NCBI GenBank assembly: GCA_016800925.1
Contig: JABCPU010000068.1
Coordinates: 162,414-226,413, forward strand
DNA length: 64,000 nucleotides
Direction of reading: 5' to 3'
Source: Suillus spraguei
Taxonomy: Eukaryota; Basidiomycota; Agaricomycetes; Boletales; Suillaceae
In this document: positions 34,750-46,900 of the stretch, one piece after another
Numbering within the stretch: the stretch's first letter is position 1
Layout: the number at the start of each line of letters is the position of its first letter
Notes under the pieces: model-generated
Told to the model about the DNA's origin: nothing
The model's input: the letters and a program-made list of their open reading frames with translations, nothing else
The model's database searches: none
Translations under genes and position numbers: made by a program

Positions 34750-35061
34750 TCAGACGTGAATTCTAACATCTGCCTCTTCTTCTGCACTGAACTCTATGTC
34801 ATCCTTGGAATCACTGTAGCCAGAGAGGTCCTCATCTCCAAAAACATCCTGCAAATTATTCCTTTTGTTCTCTTCTCCTCCATCAGGCTGGTCAATGTAA
34901 GAGTCACCATCAGATTCTTCCTCAGTCATCAAGTTTGTGGTTCCCTCTTTGAAGTTGGAGACATCTTCCACTGTGGCTTTGTGGGACCTGGAAAGTGCGG
35001 ACTGAATATTCCTGAGACAAGCCTTATTAGCTTTAGACTTTCTGCCCATTGAGAGATGCTT
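34750..35061 (-). pseudogene. N-terminal exon of a fungal DDE transposase of the same family as 13685-15962
   Basis: From the ATG at 35061 it reads MGRKSKANKACLRNIQ, then SHKATVEDVSN and a long acidic stretch (DEDLSGYSDSKDDIEFSAEEEAD). This matches the usual N-terminus of the same fungal family, where MGR-K/H-S and KATVEDV open the protein. It lies on the same strand as, and upstream of, the cut gene at 13685-15962, so it may be that gene's first exon, displaced by A2 and other insertions. It could equally come from another copy. Confidence 0.5.
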
Positions 35062-35133
35062 TATGTTGGTAATATCACTAATTTTTGCTGCCTCCTCCTC
35101 CTCGGTCCTGGTCAGGCACATATCACGTGACAC

Positions 35134-37044
35134 ATTATATACGCAGCCAAATGTTGGTGTGCTGAAAATCTAAAATCATTCCCTTGTATCCTATAGCCTC
35201 ATAAAGCACTTTCTGATAGAATGGGACAAAACTTCTTGGACGACAAAAATCTCCTCCAGTTTTGAACATTTTTTCATTTCTGCTTCCTAGCAATTCAAGC
35301 TATACTTCTATTCAATAGTTCCTAGGATCCAATCACATTAGAAATAAATCTATGTGCCCATAATTCAAGTGATAGCAAGGCCTTCAATGTGCTGATGTGA
35401 GCCATGCTGGATAAGAGTGTTGCCTATCTTAACATGAATTTGCCAGCTCCAAGGATATTATGTAACATTGGCATAGCAGTCCCGGTTTGAAGCCCAATGA
35501 TGGCACCTAGAGTGTGAGAAGTAGGAAGGTTCAGATGCAAGGTCTGGAATAGGATCTGTGGTCTGGTGTCTTGATAACTGAGGGTCTTATATAAAAGCGT
35601 GTAAGGAATGTAATGACACCACAATTACACTGGAATAAGACTTCTTGCCAGTCCTCGATTAACACGGTCTACGACTTTTCTAGTTTTTGTGGTAGATAAT
35701 GTGTGAGTTCTTGGGAGGCCCACTAAATCAATCTGGTGACTAACTTAGCTGGAGCTATCTTCAGAAATCTGCTCTTGGAAAACTGAGCCTAGGGTAGACT
35801 GTCTAGGCTGGGAACTGGGTGTACATGGATAGATTTGTCTAGGAAAGATCCTTCTAGACAATAAACTGGGTGTGAAATAGATTGGCCTAGGAATGAACCT
35901 TCTAGGCAGTAGACTTGGGCACTTGAATAGATTGGCCTAGGAATGATCCTTCTAGGCACTGAACTTGGGAACTTGGGTAGATTGGCCTAGGAATGATCCT
36001 TCTAGGCACTAGACTTGGGAACTTGGGTAGAGTTGTCTAGGAATGAACCTTCTAGACAATAGACTGGGATAGTATTCTCAAAGATATGAGAATAGAATAT
36101 GTGGACCAGATAGTGGCTGGTCAAAGATATGAACTGGAGAGATGTGATCTCTAATATAACTGACTATTTTCCTAGGTATATCATATACCTAGCTTTGAAA
36201 ATAGTATAACAATGGTCTCAAGGGAATTCATTACCCTGCACTTGGTTTAACAATACTTCAAAGTGACTAACTTTGCAAGCCTTGAGAAATATTTACTCCT
36301 GAAATATAGTGACAAGTGGGAGATCTTATTTTTTTGGGGGAGAATGGGCCCTTCTTTTATACATGTAGCATGGGAAAATAGTTATGTAAGCTAATATAGA
36401 GAGAACCAATCAAAATATTCATCCAAACTCAAAAGAATAGGAATAAAAGGAAAAGGTGGAGCCATGACATCATAGTGGAGCAGAATGTTCTAGAAGTGAA
36501 ATGGAACTGTCCAGAATGAAGTGACATCAGTATGATATCATACCCTGTGGGTACAATTTTGTGAAGTGTTGGGGGTGTCAAGGCATCCTAATAGTAAGAA
36601 ATAGTAAGGGAAAAATGGAGAAGAAGAGGCAAGAATAATAGTACAATGGAAACAGGTGAAACATAGGTTGTTTTTGGTAGGTTTTTGTAGGCTTTGAACT
36701 TTTCTCTATGGTTTTCTCTAGCCAAAGTGAATAATCCAAAGGTAAGGCTATACCTAAACCTTCAATCTTCTTCTCACATCAAGTAGGTCATTATGTGATT
36801 CCCATCTCACATATGACTTTTCTTCAAACAATGCAGATTTGTGAATCAGCAGAAATGTCTGGAAGTGTTTTGAACCAAAGTATGGTACCAAGGTATGGGT
36901 TGACTAGTCTGAGGGCTAAGCTAACAGACATTGTCTTTTGTGGGTCACCTAGCAGTCATGTCCATGCATGATTCCCATATCATGCAGGACACTGGACAGA
37001 AGCAGGATTGATCAGATCTGAGATTGGATGTATGGTATATGACA
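35134..37044. other. Repeat-rich stretch without a supportable gene
   Basis: Contains the 50-bp tandem repeat at 35813-36068. It ends at 37044 with GGTATATGACA, the inner-facing terminus of a family U-type LTR in minus orientation whose other end I could not place. Confidence 0.45.
35813..36068 (+). repeat. Five-unit tandem repeat of about 50 bp with hairpin cores
   Basis: Each unit holds an ACTGGG/ACTTGGG part and a palindromic core. The stem is GTCTAG/CTAGAC in units 1 and 5 and GCCTAG/CTAGGC in units 2-4, so both sides of the stem change together. Confidence 0.85.
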
Positions 37045-37155
37045 GCTGGCCTTATCCCCATTGTGGATGACTTTGTAGAGTCATTTGTAGGCTGACAATA
37101 TTATACTGTCTTTGATTTGTTCTGAGGATTTGATGCAAGAAAAATGCACCCAGAT

Positions 37156-38915
37156 TGTCATATACCATACATTCAGGTCCAGAACAGATCTGATCCAGGG
37201 ACATCCAGACACCCAATCCATACATCCTAAGTCCACCCATCTAATCTGGTTCACATATTCAATCCACCCATCCACTCCAATCCATATCCAATCCATGTCC
37301 ATATCCGATCTGTGTCTATATCCGATCTGAGTTCATATCCAAACTATTTCTGCGCACCTGCGCATTACCCCTCTTGGTATATATTAGTATCTCTGGCTCT
37401 CGGTTATCTCTGCCTCCACCTTGATAAGTTATTTCATACAAGTTTCATCTCTGAGTTCATACCCTTATGTTCCGTTGTACTTACTAATGTGTTTCTGCAT
37501 GCTTCAGACATAGCTTTCAGACTATGCTTACTTACCTTCTGGTATGCTACCTACAGTATATAACCTTGTAGTACAACTCCTGCAGACTTCAGTCTGATCA
37601 TTGCTTTCCTACTTCTATATATTCCTTTGATTACTCTGTATCCTGTTATCAAATCTATATATATAACTCCATTTCCGTTCTCACACTTGGGCTCCAGCCC
37701 TTGTAAGCTTCCAACTCAGGCCTATGGGATCATTCCCTAGGCCAGAGCTTTGATCCTATGTCCTATAACCTTTTCAGACTTTGTCCATTTCCTGTCTCTC
37801 ATCCATTTCACCTCCGACTCTACCTTTGATAGTGTCATATACCATACTTCTAATCTCAGATCTGACCATATCCATCCAGATCCGATCGTTTCCATATCCA
37901 TCCGGTCCACAGATCTTGTCCGGACCACCCATCCGAATGTACTCACTTCTCGCACCTTAACTCCCTTGTGTACATCTGCGTCTATCTCCTTTCGTCATTT
38001 CTCCTGCTACCGGTACTCCGGCTGTTTATATTTCTGTCCTGTGTTACTGATCCGTTTCCTGTGTTTCATTTCTGATTCTTGCTTACTGATCCGCTGTGCA
38101 TTAACTAATAGACTTCCGCTACACTTCGTACATAGCCCTTGGTCCCGGACTTGCTGATTATCCGTCTTAGATACTTACAGTATATAAACCACTTGTAGAT
38201 CTCCGTAGAACCTTAGTTTGAATATCATCTTAGATTCTACTCATTCTGCCTTCTCCGGACTTAAGCCACTCTCCGCTTTAAGTCACCTTCCGAGACTTGG
38301 GATTGATTCCTATAGTCTATACCTCTGACTCTATCTTCGGATAGTCCATCTCCGTTAGTTTCTAGTTAGGAACTCGTTCCGAAACTAGCCTTAATCTCTG
38401 TCCTCTCCTTACGTTCCGAATAACCTTCGGATGTATCATATCCGACACCTTCGGACACCCGGATCCGTCACGCAACTCCTCCCGGGTCTTTGGACGAATA
38501 ACTCCTCCCTGAAATAAGGGGCATTACTCGAGAAAGGGGCACAGTGTATGAACTGAGGCCAAAGCCCTTCGGATCTCTCTACCCTTGAGTACAGTCTTAA
38601 CAGGTAGTCTTATCCTGTTTGTTTCTATTCCAGACCTTGTCCGGAGTAGTCTATACTATCTCTACACTATATCCGGACCTACTCCTCTCTAGTAGTCAAC
38701 ACTTCCCTCAAGACCCACAGAGCTATATTCATCCAATCATCCGCTCCTCCGCTCTTCCAATCATCTGCTCCTCTGCTCTTCCAATCATCCGCTCCTCTAC
38801 TCTTCCAATCATCCGCTCCTCCGCTCTTCCAATCTCTGGACCTCTGGACCCTCCAGTACAACCCCATGTAAAGTTGGGACTTCTTAATAGCCCCCAGTTT
38901 TGCATGCTCGTAACA
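37156..38915 (+). repeat. Long-form family U solo LTR (U3), itself interrupted
   Basis: TGTCATATACC (37156) to CTCGTAACA (38915), flanked by CAGAT/CAGAC (37151-37155 and 38916-38920; one transition). It lies in the E reverse transcriptase and is split by a short U LTR at 37833-38602. Confidence 0.85.
37833..38602 (+). repeat. Short-form family U solo LTR nested in U3
   Basis: 770 bp, TGTCATATACC to CTTAACA, flanked by GATAG/GGTAG (one transition). Similar throughout to 22064-22834. Confidence 0.85.
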
Positions 38916-39089
38916 CAGACAGTCAAGATTTGACAGCTTTCCTAACTCCCTTAGGATTGCTAAGGTTGACAGCATTACCTATGGGATACACAAATGCACC
39001 TATTGAATTTCAGAAGTGTACTAGCTTTGTTCTCCAGGATGAAATTCCACATGTTGCAAATTTTTTTATTGATGACTTACTGGTCAAAG

Positions 39090-39564
39090 TGTTACGAACT
39101 GGGGTGGCGTCACCAGCGACAGTGAAAAGACACAGACGGTCTGCTGGGAAGTTCTACAATGTCCAGAAGAGGACAAGGTGAAAGTACGAGGAACGCGTTC
39201 CAAGTACGATCAAGGGTTCGGCCTCAAGGACAAGTCCGAGAGGTTCTACAAGAATAGAGACTAAGGCTAAGGAGTGCTTAGACTTAGAGACGATTCAAGA
39301 CGACTTAGGTTGGAGGCCTAAGCGAAGGATATTCCAGGTAAAACCCAGTAAGATTAAAGTAAAGAATCTACTACAAGTACAACGTGCTTAAATAGACTAA
39401 TATGTGCACATGGACCAAGAGAGACGTGAGAAAATAAGTGCGTATCCAAATAAGGAAGGTAACTATAGTACAGATGCATTGAGCATATGGGTCAGAGTCA
39501 TGTGATATGATATACAAGTAAGGAGACAAAGGGAGAATGAATAGGGGCATGTACGACCATAACA
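39090..39564 (-). repeat. Family A solo LTR in the E reverse transcriptase
   Basis: 475 bp in minus orientation (TGTTACGAAC at 39090, CATAACA at 39564), flanked by the perfect duplication CAAAG (39085-39089 and 39565-39569). It keeps the AAGATTAAAGT start-site motif near 39350. Confidence 0.9.
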
Positions 39565-39790
39565 CAAAGGACCTAAGTCTATCTAGCCAAACAAAGAAAA
39601 TAGTCCAGAGATTTTAATGGAAAATCCTGCAATATGAATATGCAGGTTTATTTGGGAACATGCTGTTAATGTTCACAAAATTATGCACCATGTCAAAGAT
39701 ACAGATTTGTTTGCCAGATGTCCTTATAGTTGGACAAAGATGTAAGGTAGGCCTCATGTGAATCCATACAATGTCACATGACCAAGGGTG

Positions 39791-41214
39791 ATTTTTCATG
39801 ACATTTGGGATTTTATTTAACTACAAACCTACAACTAAGTGAATTTAAAAATGGCTACACACAAAATTCAAAAGAGTTGTTCTGGTTTTCCCATTAGACT
39901 GTTAGTGAACTTGGGTGGAGTCTGTGATGAACGCCCAATAAGGCTGTCCTGTTCGTGCATATCTTGTCTCCCTAGGCTGGAGGCCTAAGTTGCATTGTGC
40001 GAGGCTAGCGATGCACTAGACTTAGACGCAACAACTATGAAACTAGCTATTCATCTGTTTTGACATAATAGCTATCAGGGATGATGACAGGGGGTCAAAG
40101 TCCAATGATGGCAAAGACGCAAGAGCAATAAGCTCAAGCAAAATTCAGACAAAGACAGAAAGCTTATCAGAAGCTCACTGAAGAGGATTTCAGGGTTCAA
40201 GACCAAGTAGATTCAAGTCAAAGAAGTACAAAGGCTATCAATGGGTATTTATAGGGAACAGGATAATAATTGGAGCTGAGCTTAAATTACACTATGTGAG
40301 GAGCCAATAGCAAATAGAAAGAAGCATGTATCCAGTTGAGTCAGAATGAGTCACAAGTACAGTCGACCATAGGACAACAAGAAAGAGGAACATGCATAGT
40401 TGAGTCAGAGGTCTGGGAATGATGACAAATAGAAAGAAGTGTGTGCAGGAAATGAAAGAAGATAAGAATGCACATGTGAGAAGCATGTCAATCATTGGAT
40501 GTGAATCATATACTGGTTGAACAGTAAGTTGCCAGGGCTGCCATAAGGTACTGAGTTAGTGGTATGGGTATAGGGTATGGTCCAGTGGACAAGTCCAGGT
40601 CTAGCAAGTGATGTGAGCATAGTAGAGGTATGGAATGAAAATGATGGCCCATACAAGATAGCAGATGAGGAGGATGAGCTGGTTGTTGGGACAAAGGTAG
40701 ATGGCGAAGCATAGGAAAAGAAATGATAGGGACAACACAAACAGATGTCCTTGTAACATTGACTATCTGACCAAAATTGATTTAATTTTTGAATTTATGG
40801 GACTGGCACCCTGATAGCAAGAGAATACAAATATGTAATGCTCAGCATTCAGCATCTCTGTGAGCCATTGACATGACATGACACAAGACAACAGACCTCA
40901 TATGTCATCCAAAAATGCAAAGCAGAAGGCATAGTACTATAATTTGGAGAAGGCTTGCAAGTGCAAGAAGCAAAAATTGTATGGTGTCAGTGAGCCTGAG
41001 CCAGTGAGTGATAGATGAGTTTACCATGTACTGCTGATATCGACAGATTACATGTCAAAACTCTGCATTCTCAACCACCAACTCCGAGTCTTAATGCTTT
41101 AATTTTACATTATTGTATATATACTTCATACCTGCCTCACCTATAATGCTTCAATGCTCTATATACTCACCAGTGTTCTGTTGCTGTTGTTTATTTGTTT
41201 TCTTTACCCTTGTG
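39791..41214. other. Transposon debris without a supportable gene
   Basis: No coding motifs. It has a few TGAGTCA motifs near 40337-40410 and is AT-rich. Confidence 0.4.
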
Positions 41215-42095
41215 CTTTGACATGAGTGCAATGTCATGAACATATTGGCACTGGCCTTGAAACCCTATCTTTTGATGCACATCTCACGTCTATAGGAATC
41301 TCCACTTGTCTATGGCTGTCTTACTCCTTTAGCACATGCCAGCGGCATCACACACTTACCGCACACTGTACCGACTGCTGCACCACATTCCACATACCGA
41401 TGTCCTTCTATGTCCTTGCCTTGTCTGCATAGCTCCATTTAGTGTGTAGTTTGTACATGACTGCTTATATTACATGTTGCCTCATGCCACAGCTGCCTCA
41501 CGCTATGTTTACATACTGGTGGTTACTTCACTTGAGCGCTACTGATCTCACCTAAAGCATCCTGAGTACATACAAAATAGGATATAAGCACCACATAGCC
41601 CGCATGATACAGTACCTTATTTTCACCATACCATAGGTCAGGATTAGTGTCTAGCTCTGGATTCACCCAGTAGTAGACTGAGTCTTTAAAGTTTCCTTAC
41701 CACTCATTAATTGATATCACTTGTTCACTGTTACCACTGGACTTTTGACCCCTATTTTGACTTGACTTCATGCACACCACTGCTTTACCACTGAAAGTAC
41801 TGCGGCTCTCTTCATTGTTTCTTCTGCACTGCTCGCTTGATGTTACATTTCCAGGCATTGTTCCAGTCATGCTAGTACCACTACTTATTATGCTAGTTCC
41901 GGCAGCAACTTACCGCTGACTACAACACTACATTCACACATTGGTTTGACTTGGACTAGACTATACTAACAGGCATCCCCCTTTAGGGTCGAATGTTCTT
42001 GCCTAGCAAGTGAAGCAGACTAGACAGAGCACAAAACTCACATATTAACTTAGGAGGTCATTTATCTACAGCCTAGGTTAGGTTGTATCTTTACA
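41215..42095 (+). repeat. Dispersed repeat D, copy 2 (inverted relative to copy 1)
   Basis: Closely similar to the reverse complement of 31310-32345 but poorer in CpG. It ends next to the zinc-finger/SANT-like fragment. Confidence 0.7.
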
Positions 42096-42930
42096 GTGAT
42101 CATCCCACCTGAGTGATCTGCCCCTAGAGCAGATGAGAATGTTTTGGGGGCATATGCAGGATTATTCTTCCAGAACTCATTGAGAGCCTTGTACCACAGA
42201 AAGTCTGAGACAACTTGTTCTAGATGTGATTTAGATAAATTTATCAAATGAAAATAAAACAATGTACTGAGTAGATTAGCTCCAGCATTGGGCTGAGATG
42301 AGTCAATGCCTGTACCAGTCTGTGAAAAGTGACTGCAAGACTTTTTATACTTGTTCCTAAGACTAAAAATCATGATAAATATATGTATGGATATAAAGAG
42401 AGAAAGGACACACTAAGTTAAATGATTGGACACAGCTTGCATGAACTAGGCTGGCTCCTCAGAATACAGCTCATGATACTCATGATCATTCTCAAATACA
42501 TGATGTGCAATCACTGCGTGAATCTTTGTCTTGTCACTCCCACATGGATGGTCTTTATTATTAAGTCTTTTGCCTCCTTCATTGAATAGAGTGTGACAGT
42601 CAGCAGGATGGGTAGATAAAAATTGTACAAGTGAGTCGGTGCACTGGCTATTGGCCTTCCACCATATCTTGATTCCATAGGACGTATCAACTACAGCATC
42701 CCCCATCATGGTGTCAAGATCAGTTCCAGTAGTACTAGCAGCTTGACCCCATCCCTTTACACCACAAGTCAGAGCATTCCTTCCCCTAGCACAGAAAGAT
42801 CTTTGGGTAGGTTGGGCAGCCATAGGTGGTTTACAGCGAGTTTCAAAGTGTACTCTAAGACATTTTGAGCAACAAACTCAAGGATGCTCTGCAGGCATCT
42901 TGCACGTGCTGCATAAAGTTAGAATTCAGA
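42062..42930 (-). pseudogene. Zinc-finger plus Myb/SANT-like DNA-binding fragment, probably transposon-derived
   Basis: The minus strand reads a Cys-rich start (CKMPAEHP, CCSKC, HFETRC) near 42910-42840, then a tryptophan-containing domain (IKIWWKANSQCTDSLVQFLS, HAVIAHHVF). An intron at about 42435-42367 precedes LRNKYKKSCSHFSQTGTGI and DFLWYKALNEFWKNNPAYAP. The pattern (trihelix/SANT-like, LxxKYKK, a tail with NP) resembles proteins that accompany fungal DNA transposons. TGA/TAG stops at the start and near the intron suggest a relic. The exact family is uncertain. Confidence 0.45.
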
Positions 42931-43284
42931 CTCTGAATACAAATGCTGAACATTCCAAGAAGTTCTGACTAGCATTACCCACATTTCAAAGTTCTCATAA
43001 TTTTACTTTGAATACCCTTAACAATTAAATAATTAAATAATTGATTACCCTGAATCAGCCACCACACAATGAATGCATACATCAGGAAAAGTGCATATTA
43101 CTTAAGCTTGCCTTAAACAGACTTAAGTCATACTTTTGTAACTTAGCAAAAATGGATCTACTTTGCCAGTGCTTTGCCAGAAATTCAACTTCAAGATATT
43201 CAGAAAAAAATTATTCAGTCATATTAGCATATATGTTTTCTTACAGGCTTCACTAAAAAAATACAAGATTTACTAGGTGAATGA
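42931..43284. other. Stretch without a gene, left flank of the Helitron array
   Basis: AT-rich sequence ending in GAATGA directly before the TC of the first Helitron. Confidence 0.4.
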
Positions 43285-43649
43285 TCTAAGAAGAAAGGGA
43301 GAACGGGTGGGAAAGTTGTCGCTAGCTCGCGTGGCTTTCGCGTACGTCGCGTAGGGCCATGTGGTTTTCGCTTATGCTCGCGTGCGTTTCGGTTAGCTCG
43401 CTAGACGATTCCATAGAGAAAACTTGCGTGATCGCGTGAAAAAAACGTCCGATTTCAGAATTTCGACAGCTAAAATTCTACGGAGTCCAAAAATTTCGAA
43501 ACACCTGCCAAACGCGATATAGTGGACAGTAATCCGCACGCCTGCTGCGCTCCGGGCACAATACGGACAAACAACGCACTTTTCCTACCATGGGGGAGTG
43601 AGCATCGAGAATAGCAAAAGCAATAACGGAAAGTTTGTCACGTGTTGGG

Positions 43650-43915
43650 TTACACAATTTGCTTGCATTTGGTTACACAAATCATTACACAATTTTGGTT
43701 GCATTTGGTGACACAAATCATAACACATTTTGATTACACCATTTGCTTACATTTGGTGACACAAATCATAACACATTTTGATTACACCATTTGCTTACAT
43801 TTGGTGACACAAATCACAACACATTTTGATTACACCAATTTGCTTGCATTGAGTGACACAAATCATAACACATTTTGATTACACAATTTGGTGACACAAA
43901 TTTTCACACAATTTG
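43650..43915 (+). repeat. Minisatellite of about 48 bp (GATTACAC...GGTGACACAAATCA)
   Basis: About five imperfect units built from TTACAC(A/C), ATTTGCTTACATTTGG and TGACACAAATCATAACACATT. It lies in the 5' non-coding part of the Helitron. Confidence 0.9.
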
Positions 43916-46900
43916 GCTGCTGCTTTTGACTAGAATTCTTGAATTACATTGCCTTCCCCTGCAGCCAAGTTGTAACAGAGTGCAATATAATATACACTTT
44001 TTGTGGGTTTTGTTTGTTATTGATGATGATAGGAATTGACTTATGGATGAGTTCAGAAAACTCAAATCTTGCTATAAACAACCAATTTGAACGATAAAAT
44101 GGAACAAAATATACCTGTTCAGTGAGTTGCTGCTGATATGTATTGGTACATGATGCTAATGTTTGCGCATCACCATTTAGAAATATAGAACAGACCACCC
44201 CAGAACACAATTGTCGATCACAGCGCGAACTGGAAAGACTTGATCGACTTCAGATGACTTCCCCTAGCAGGCGCAATCATCGTCATGCTATCCATACCAA
44301 TCAGAATAGATCCGCTGCTCCTGTACAGCCAAATTTCATGCCAGCTGCGCCTGTTATGCAGCCTCCTTACTTTGCACATCAACCGCTGCCAGTTGCGCAA
44401 TATCCTGGCTTGCCTCGAAATGCAATCGAACATGTGTTGCATGCTCATCGTCCTCCTGTTGATTATAATGCACGTTTGAATGACCAGACAAATGCTGCTC
44501 ACAACAACAGACGTCGTCAGCGTAATGTTCGTCGACAGCAGGACAGGCAGGAGATAAGACAGCAGGCGCAAGCAGAGCTCATGGCAGCACAGATACAGCC
44601 TCCGCATATACCTCATATTCCTAACGAACCTGTTCAGCCTATTCAACCCGCACCTCCTGTGCCTCCTGTGTATGGTCCTATTCATTATGAGGGTGCAGTT
44701 GGTCCTCACAACTTTGATAATCCCCTCCAATACTTTGCACATCCTGTACAACCTGTACCTGCACCACCTGAACCTGATAATCATGACCAGTTCAATGTCC
44801 AGTTTCGGCAGCAGCTTGAGGCAGAGCGCATTAGAAATGACTTGCTTGAAAGACAAGCACAGAATGAATTTCTTCACCAGCAGCAGCAGATTCAGCATCA
44901 GTTGCAGCAGCAAGAAGCTGAGCATCTCCGTAGACAGGCCCAAAATGATCTGGCAGCCTTTCACTTGATGCAGCAGCAAGCTGCACAGGGAAACGAAAAC
45001 CATGCTTTGCATCAGCAGCAAATAGCTGAGATCATTGCTAGACATGCTGAGAATGCTCGACGTGAACAGCTGCAAGAAGCTGAATTGATGAATCGACAGC
45101 ACCAAGGCCCTCAGAACTTTGATGATCCTCACATGCCTAATCCTATGCCACCCAGAAATAATGTACCAGCACAGGAGGCATTTCGAAGACAGCAGATCCA
45201 ATGGCAATTGCGCCAGCAAGAAGCCAGGAGGATTAATAGAGAGGCTGAGAGAATCATCAATAGAGAGGCTGAGGAGGCTCTTCACCAACAGCAGCAGCAA
45301 GTTCGGCAACAGCAGATGCAGCAGCAGATGCAACAGCAAATGCAGCAGCAAATGCAGTGGCAAGAAGCTGGGCAGGTCAATATACAGAGTCAGCATGCTC
45401 TTGAACAGCAGCAGCAGGAACAGGAACAGCACACCAGATGGGATCGGGATCGTCTACGAGCAACACAACAGGAAGAGGAGCGTGTTAATAGACGAGCTCA
45501 GGATCGTCAGCGAGCAAGTCAACAGGAAGAAGCACGTCACAACCGTGAGGAGCAGAGAGTTCATGAGCAGCAGGAGCGTCTTGAGGAGGCACTACATGAA
45601 TATAACGATCCATTATCTGAACGGCAACATGCAGAAGATGAGGAAAGAAGAAGAACTCAGCAAAAAGAACAACGCCAAGAGCATGAAGCAGAGGATGACC
45701 AGCGTATCAATCAGGTCATTCCTGTTCCTGATGGAGCCCGAGCATATACAGAACCGATAAACCATCACACTCTTGGTCCTCTTAACGTAGAGTGCCCCAA
45801 ATGTCATGCACTTCACTTTGCATGTGAAAGACTGTCCAACTCCTCTTTACGAAATCCTCGCTTTGGTATGTGCTGCTTGCAGGGCCAAGTCAGCCTTCCC
45901 CCATTTCCAGCATGGCCACCTGAGCTAGAGTGGGCCTATGCGGACAGAACATTTGTGTCCAAAATTCGCCAGTACAACAGTGCTCTTGCATTTACCTCTG
46001 TTGGTGTCAATATCGAGGATCGTGCTCTTCAAGGATCTGGCCCAAATGCTTTTCGTATTCATGGTTCTCTTCACCATCTCATGGGCAGTCTTTTACCTCC
46101 AGAAGGTGTCCAGCCTTCATACACTCAACTTTATATATACGACTCTGAAGAAGCCACCAACATACGCACCACCCGCCCTGGAAATGAAGGCCTCGATCCT
46201 CAGATTCTCAGAGATCTGCACGATATGTTGCATCGCAACCACCCATATGCTGCTGTGTATAAGCAGGCATATCAAGTCATGCGAGAGAAGCCTCCAGAGG
46301 AGCAGACAGACCTTTCTATGCTTATTCATTTCCAGCCAGGCACAGATGGTCGAAGATATAATCTTCCCACTGCCAATGATATTGCTGGAATTCTTCCTGG
46401 AGACGGATCCGAGGAGGTGCGTCATGCACGCGACATTATCGTATATTATCAAGGCGGTCCGCTTCGGCACATAAGTCAACTTAGCCATGCATACGCCTGT
46501 CTTCATTATGTCATTCTCTTTCCTAAGGGAGAGGATGGCTGGGACCTCTACATTGATATGATCGTTCCTGTGGGTGGGCGTGCACGTGCAAAAAAAGTGA
46601 CTCAGCTGCTGTATTATGCCTTTCGACTTCATCCCCGCCCCCTCGCCTGGATCACAATAACATCTTTCGTGGTGGAAGGCTGTTCCAGCAGTATGTGGTC
46701 GATGCTTGGGCATCAATCGAGCAGAGCAGACTCAACTGGATAAGAAACAATCAGAAGAAGCTCAGGGCTGACTGCTACCGAGGGCTGACAGATAATGTTT
46801 TCAATGATGGAGTGGGCAATTTAGCTGAGACAGGTCGTTCCATAATCCTTCCCTCCTCTCATAATGGAAGCCCTCGGTATATGCAGCAGCTGCTGCAGGA

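Larger units (their letters stand above)
37045..39790 (+). pseudogene. Reverse transcriptase fragment of a different Ty3/Gypsy family (E), split by LTRs
   Basis: Three pieces join across nested LTRs: 37045-37155 (LIPIVDDFVESF, FDARKMHP), 38916-39089 (SQDLTAFLTPLGLLRLTALP, MGYTNAPIEFQKC, FVLQDEIPHVANFFIDDL) and 39565-39790 (GPKS, RFIWEHAVNVHKIMHHVKD). The order and spacing match a Gypsy-type RT with a DD catalytic pair (FIDDL). Several stops and the AT-rich composition show long decay. The rest of this element is not recognisable. Confidence 0.8.

Noticed and set aside
43650..43915. Repeat array considered as a CRISPR-like array
   Set aside because: The units are contiguous and imperfect without unique spacers, and the genome is eukaryotic.
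44218..45432. 404-residue minus-strand frame of Leu-rich sequence
   Set aside because: It is the shadow of the Gln-rich coding region of the Helitron protein on the plus strand.
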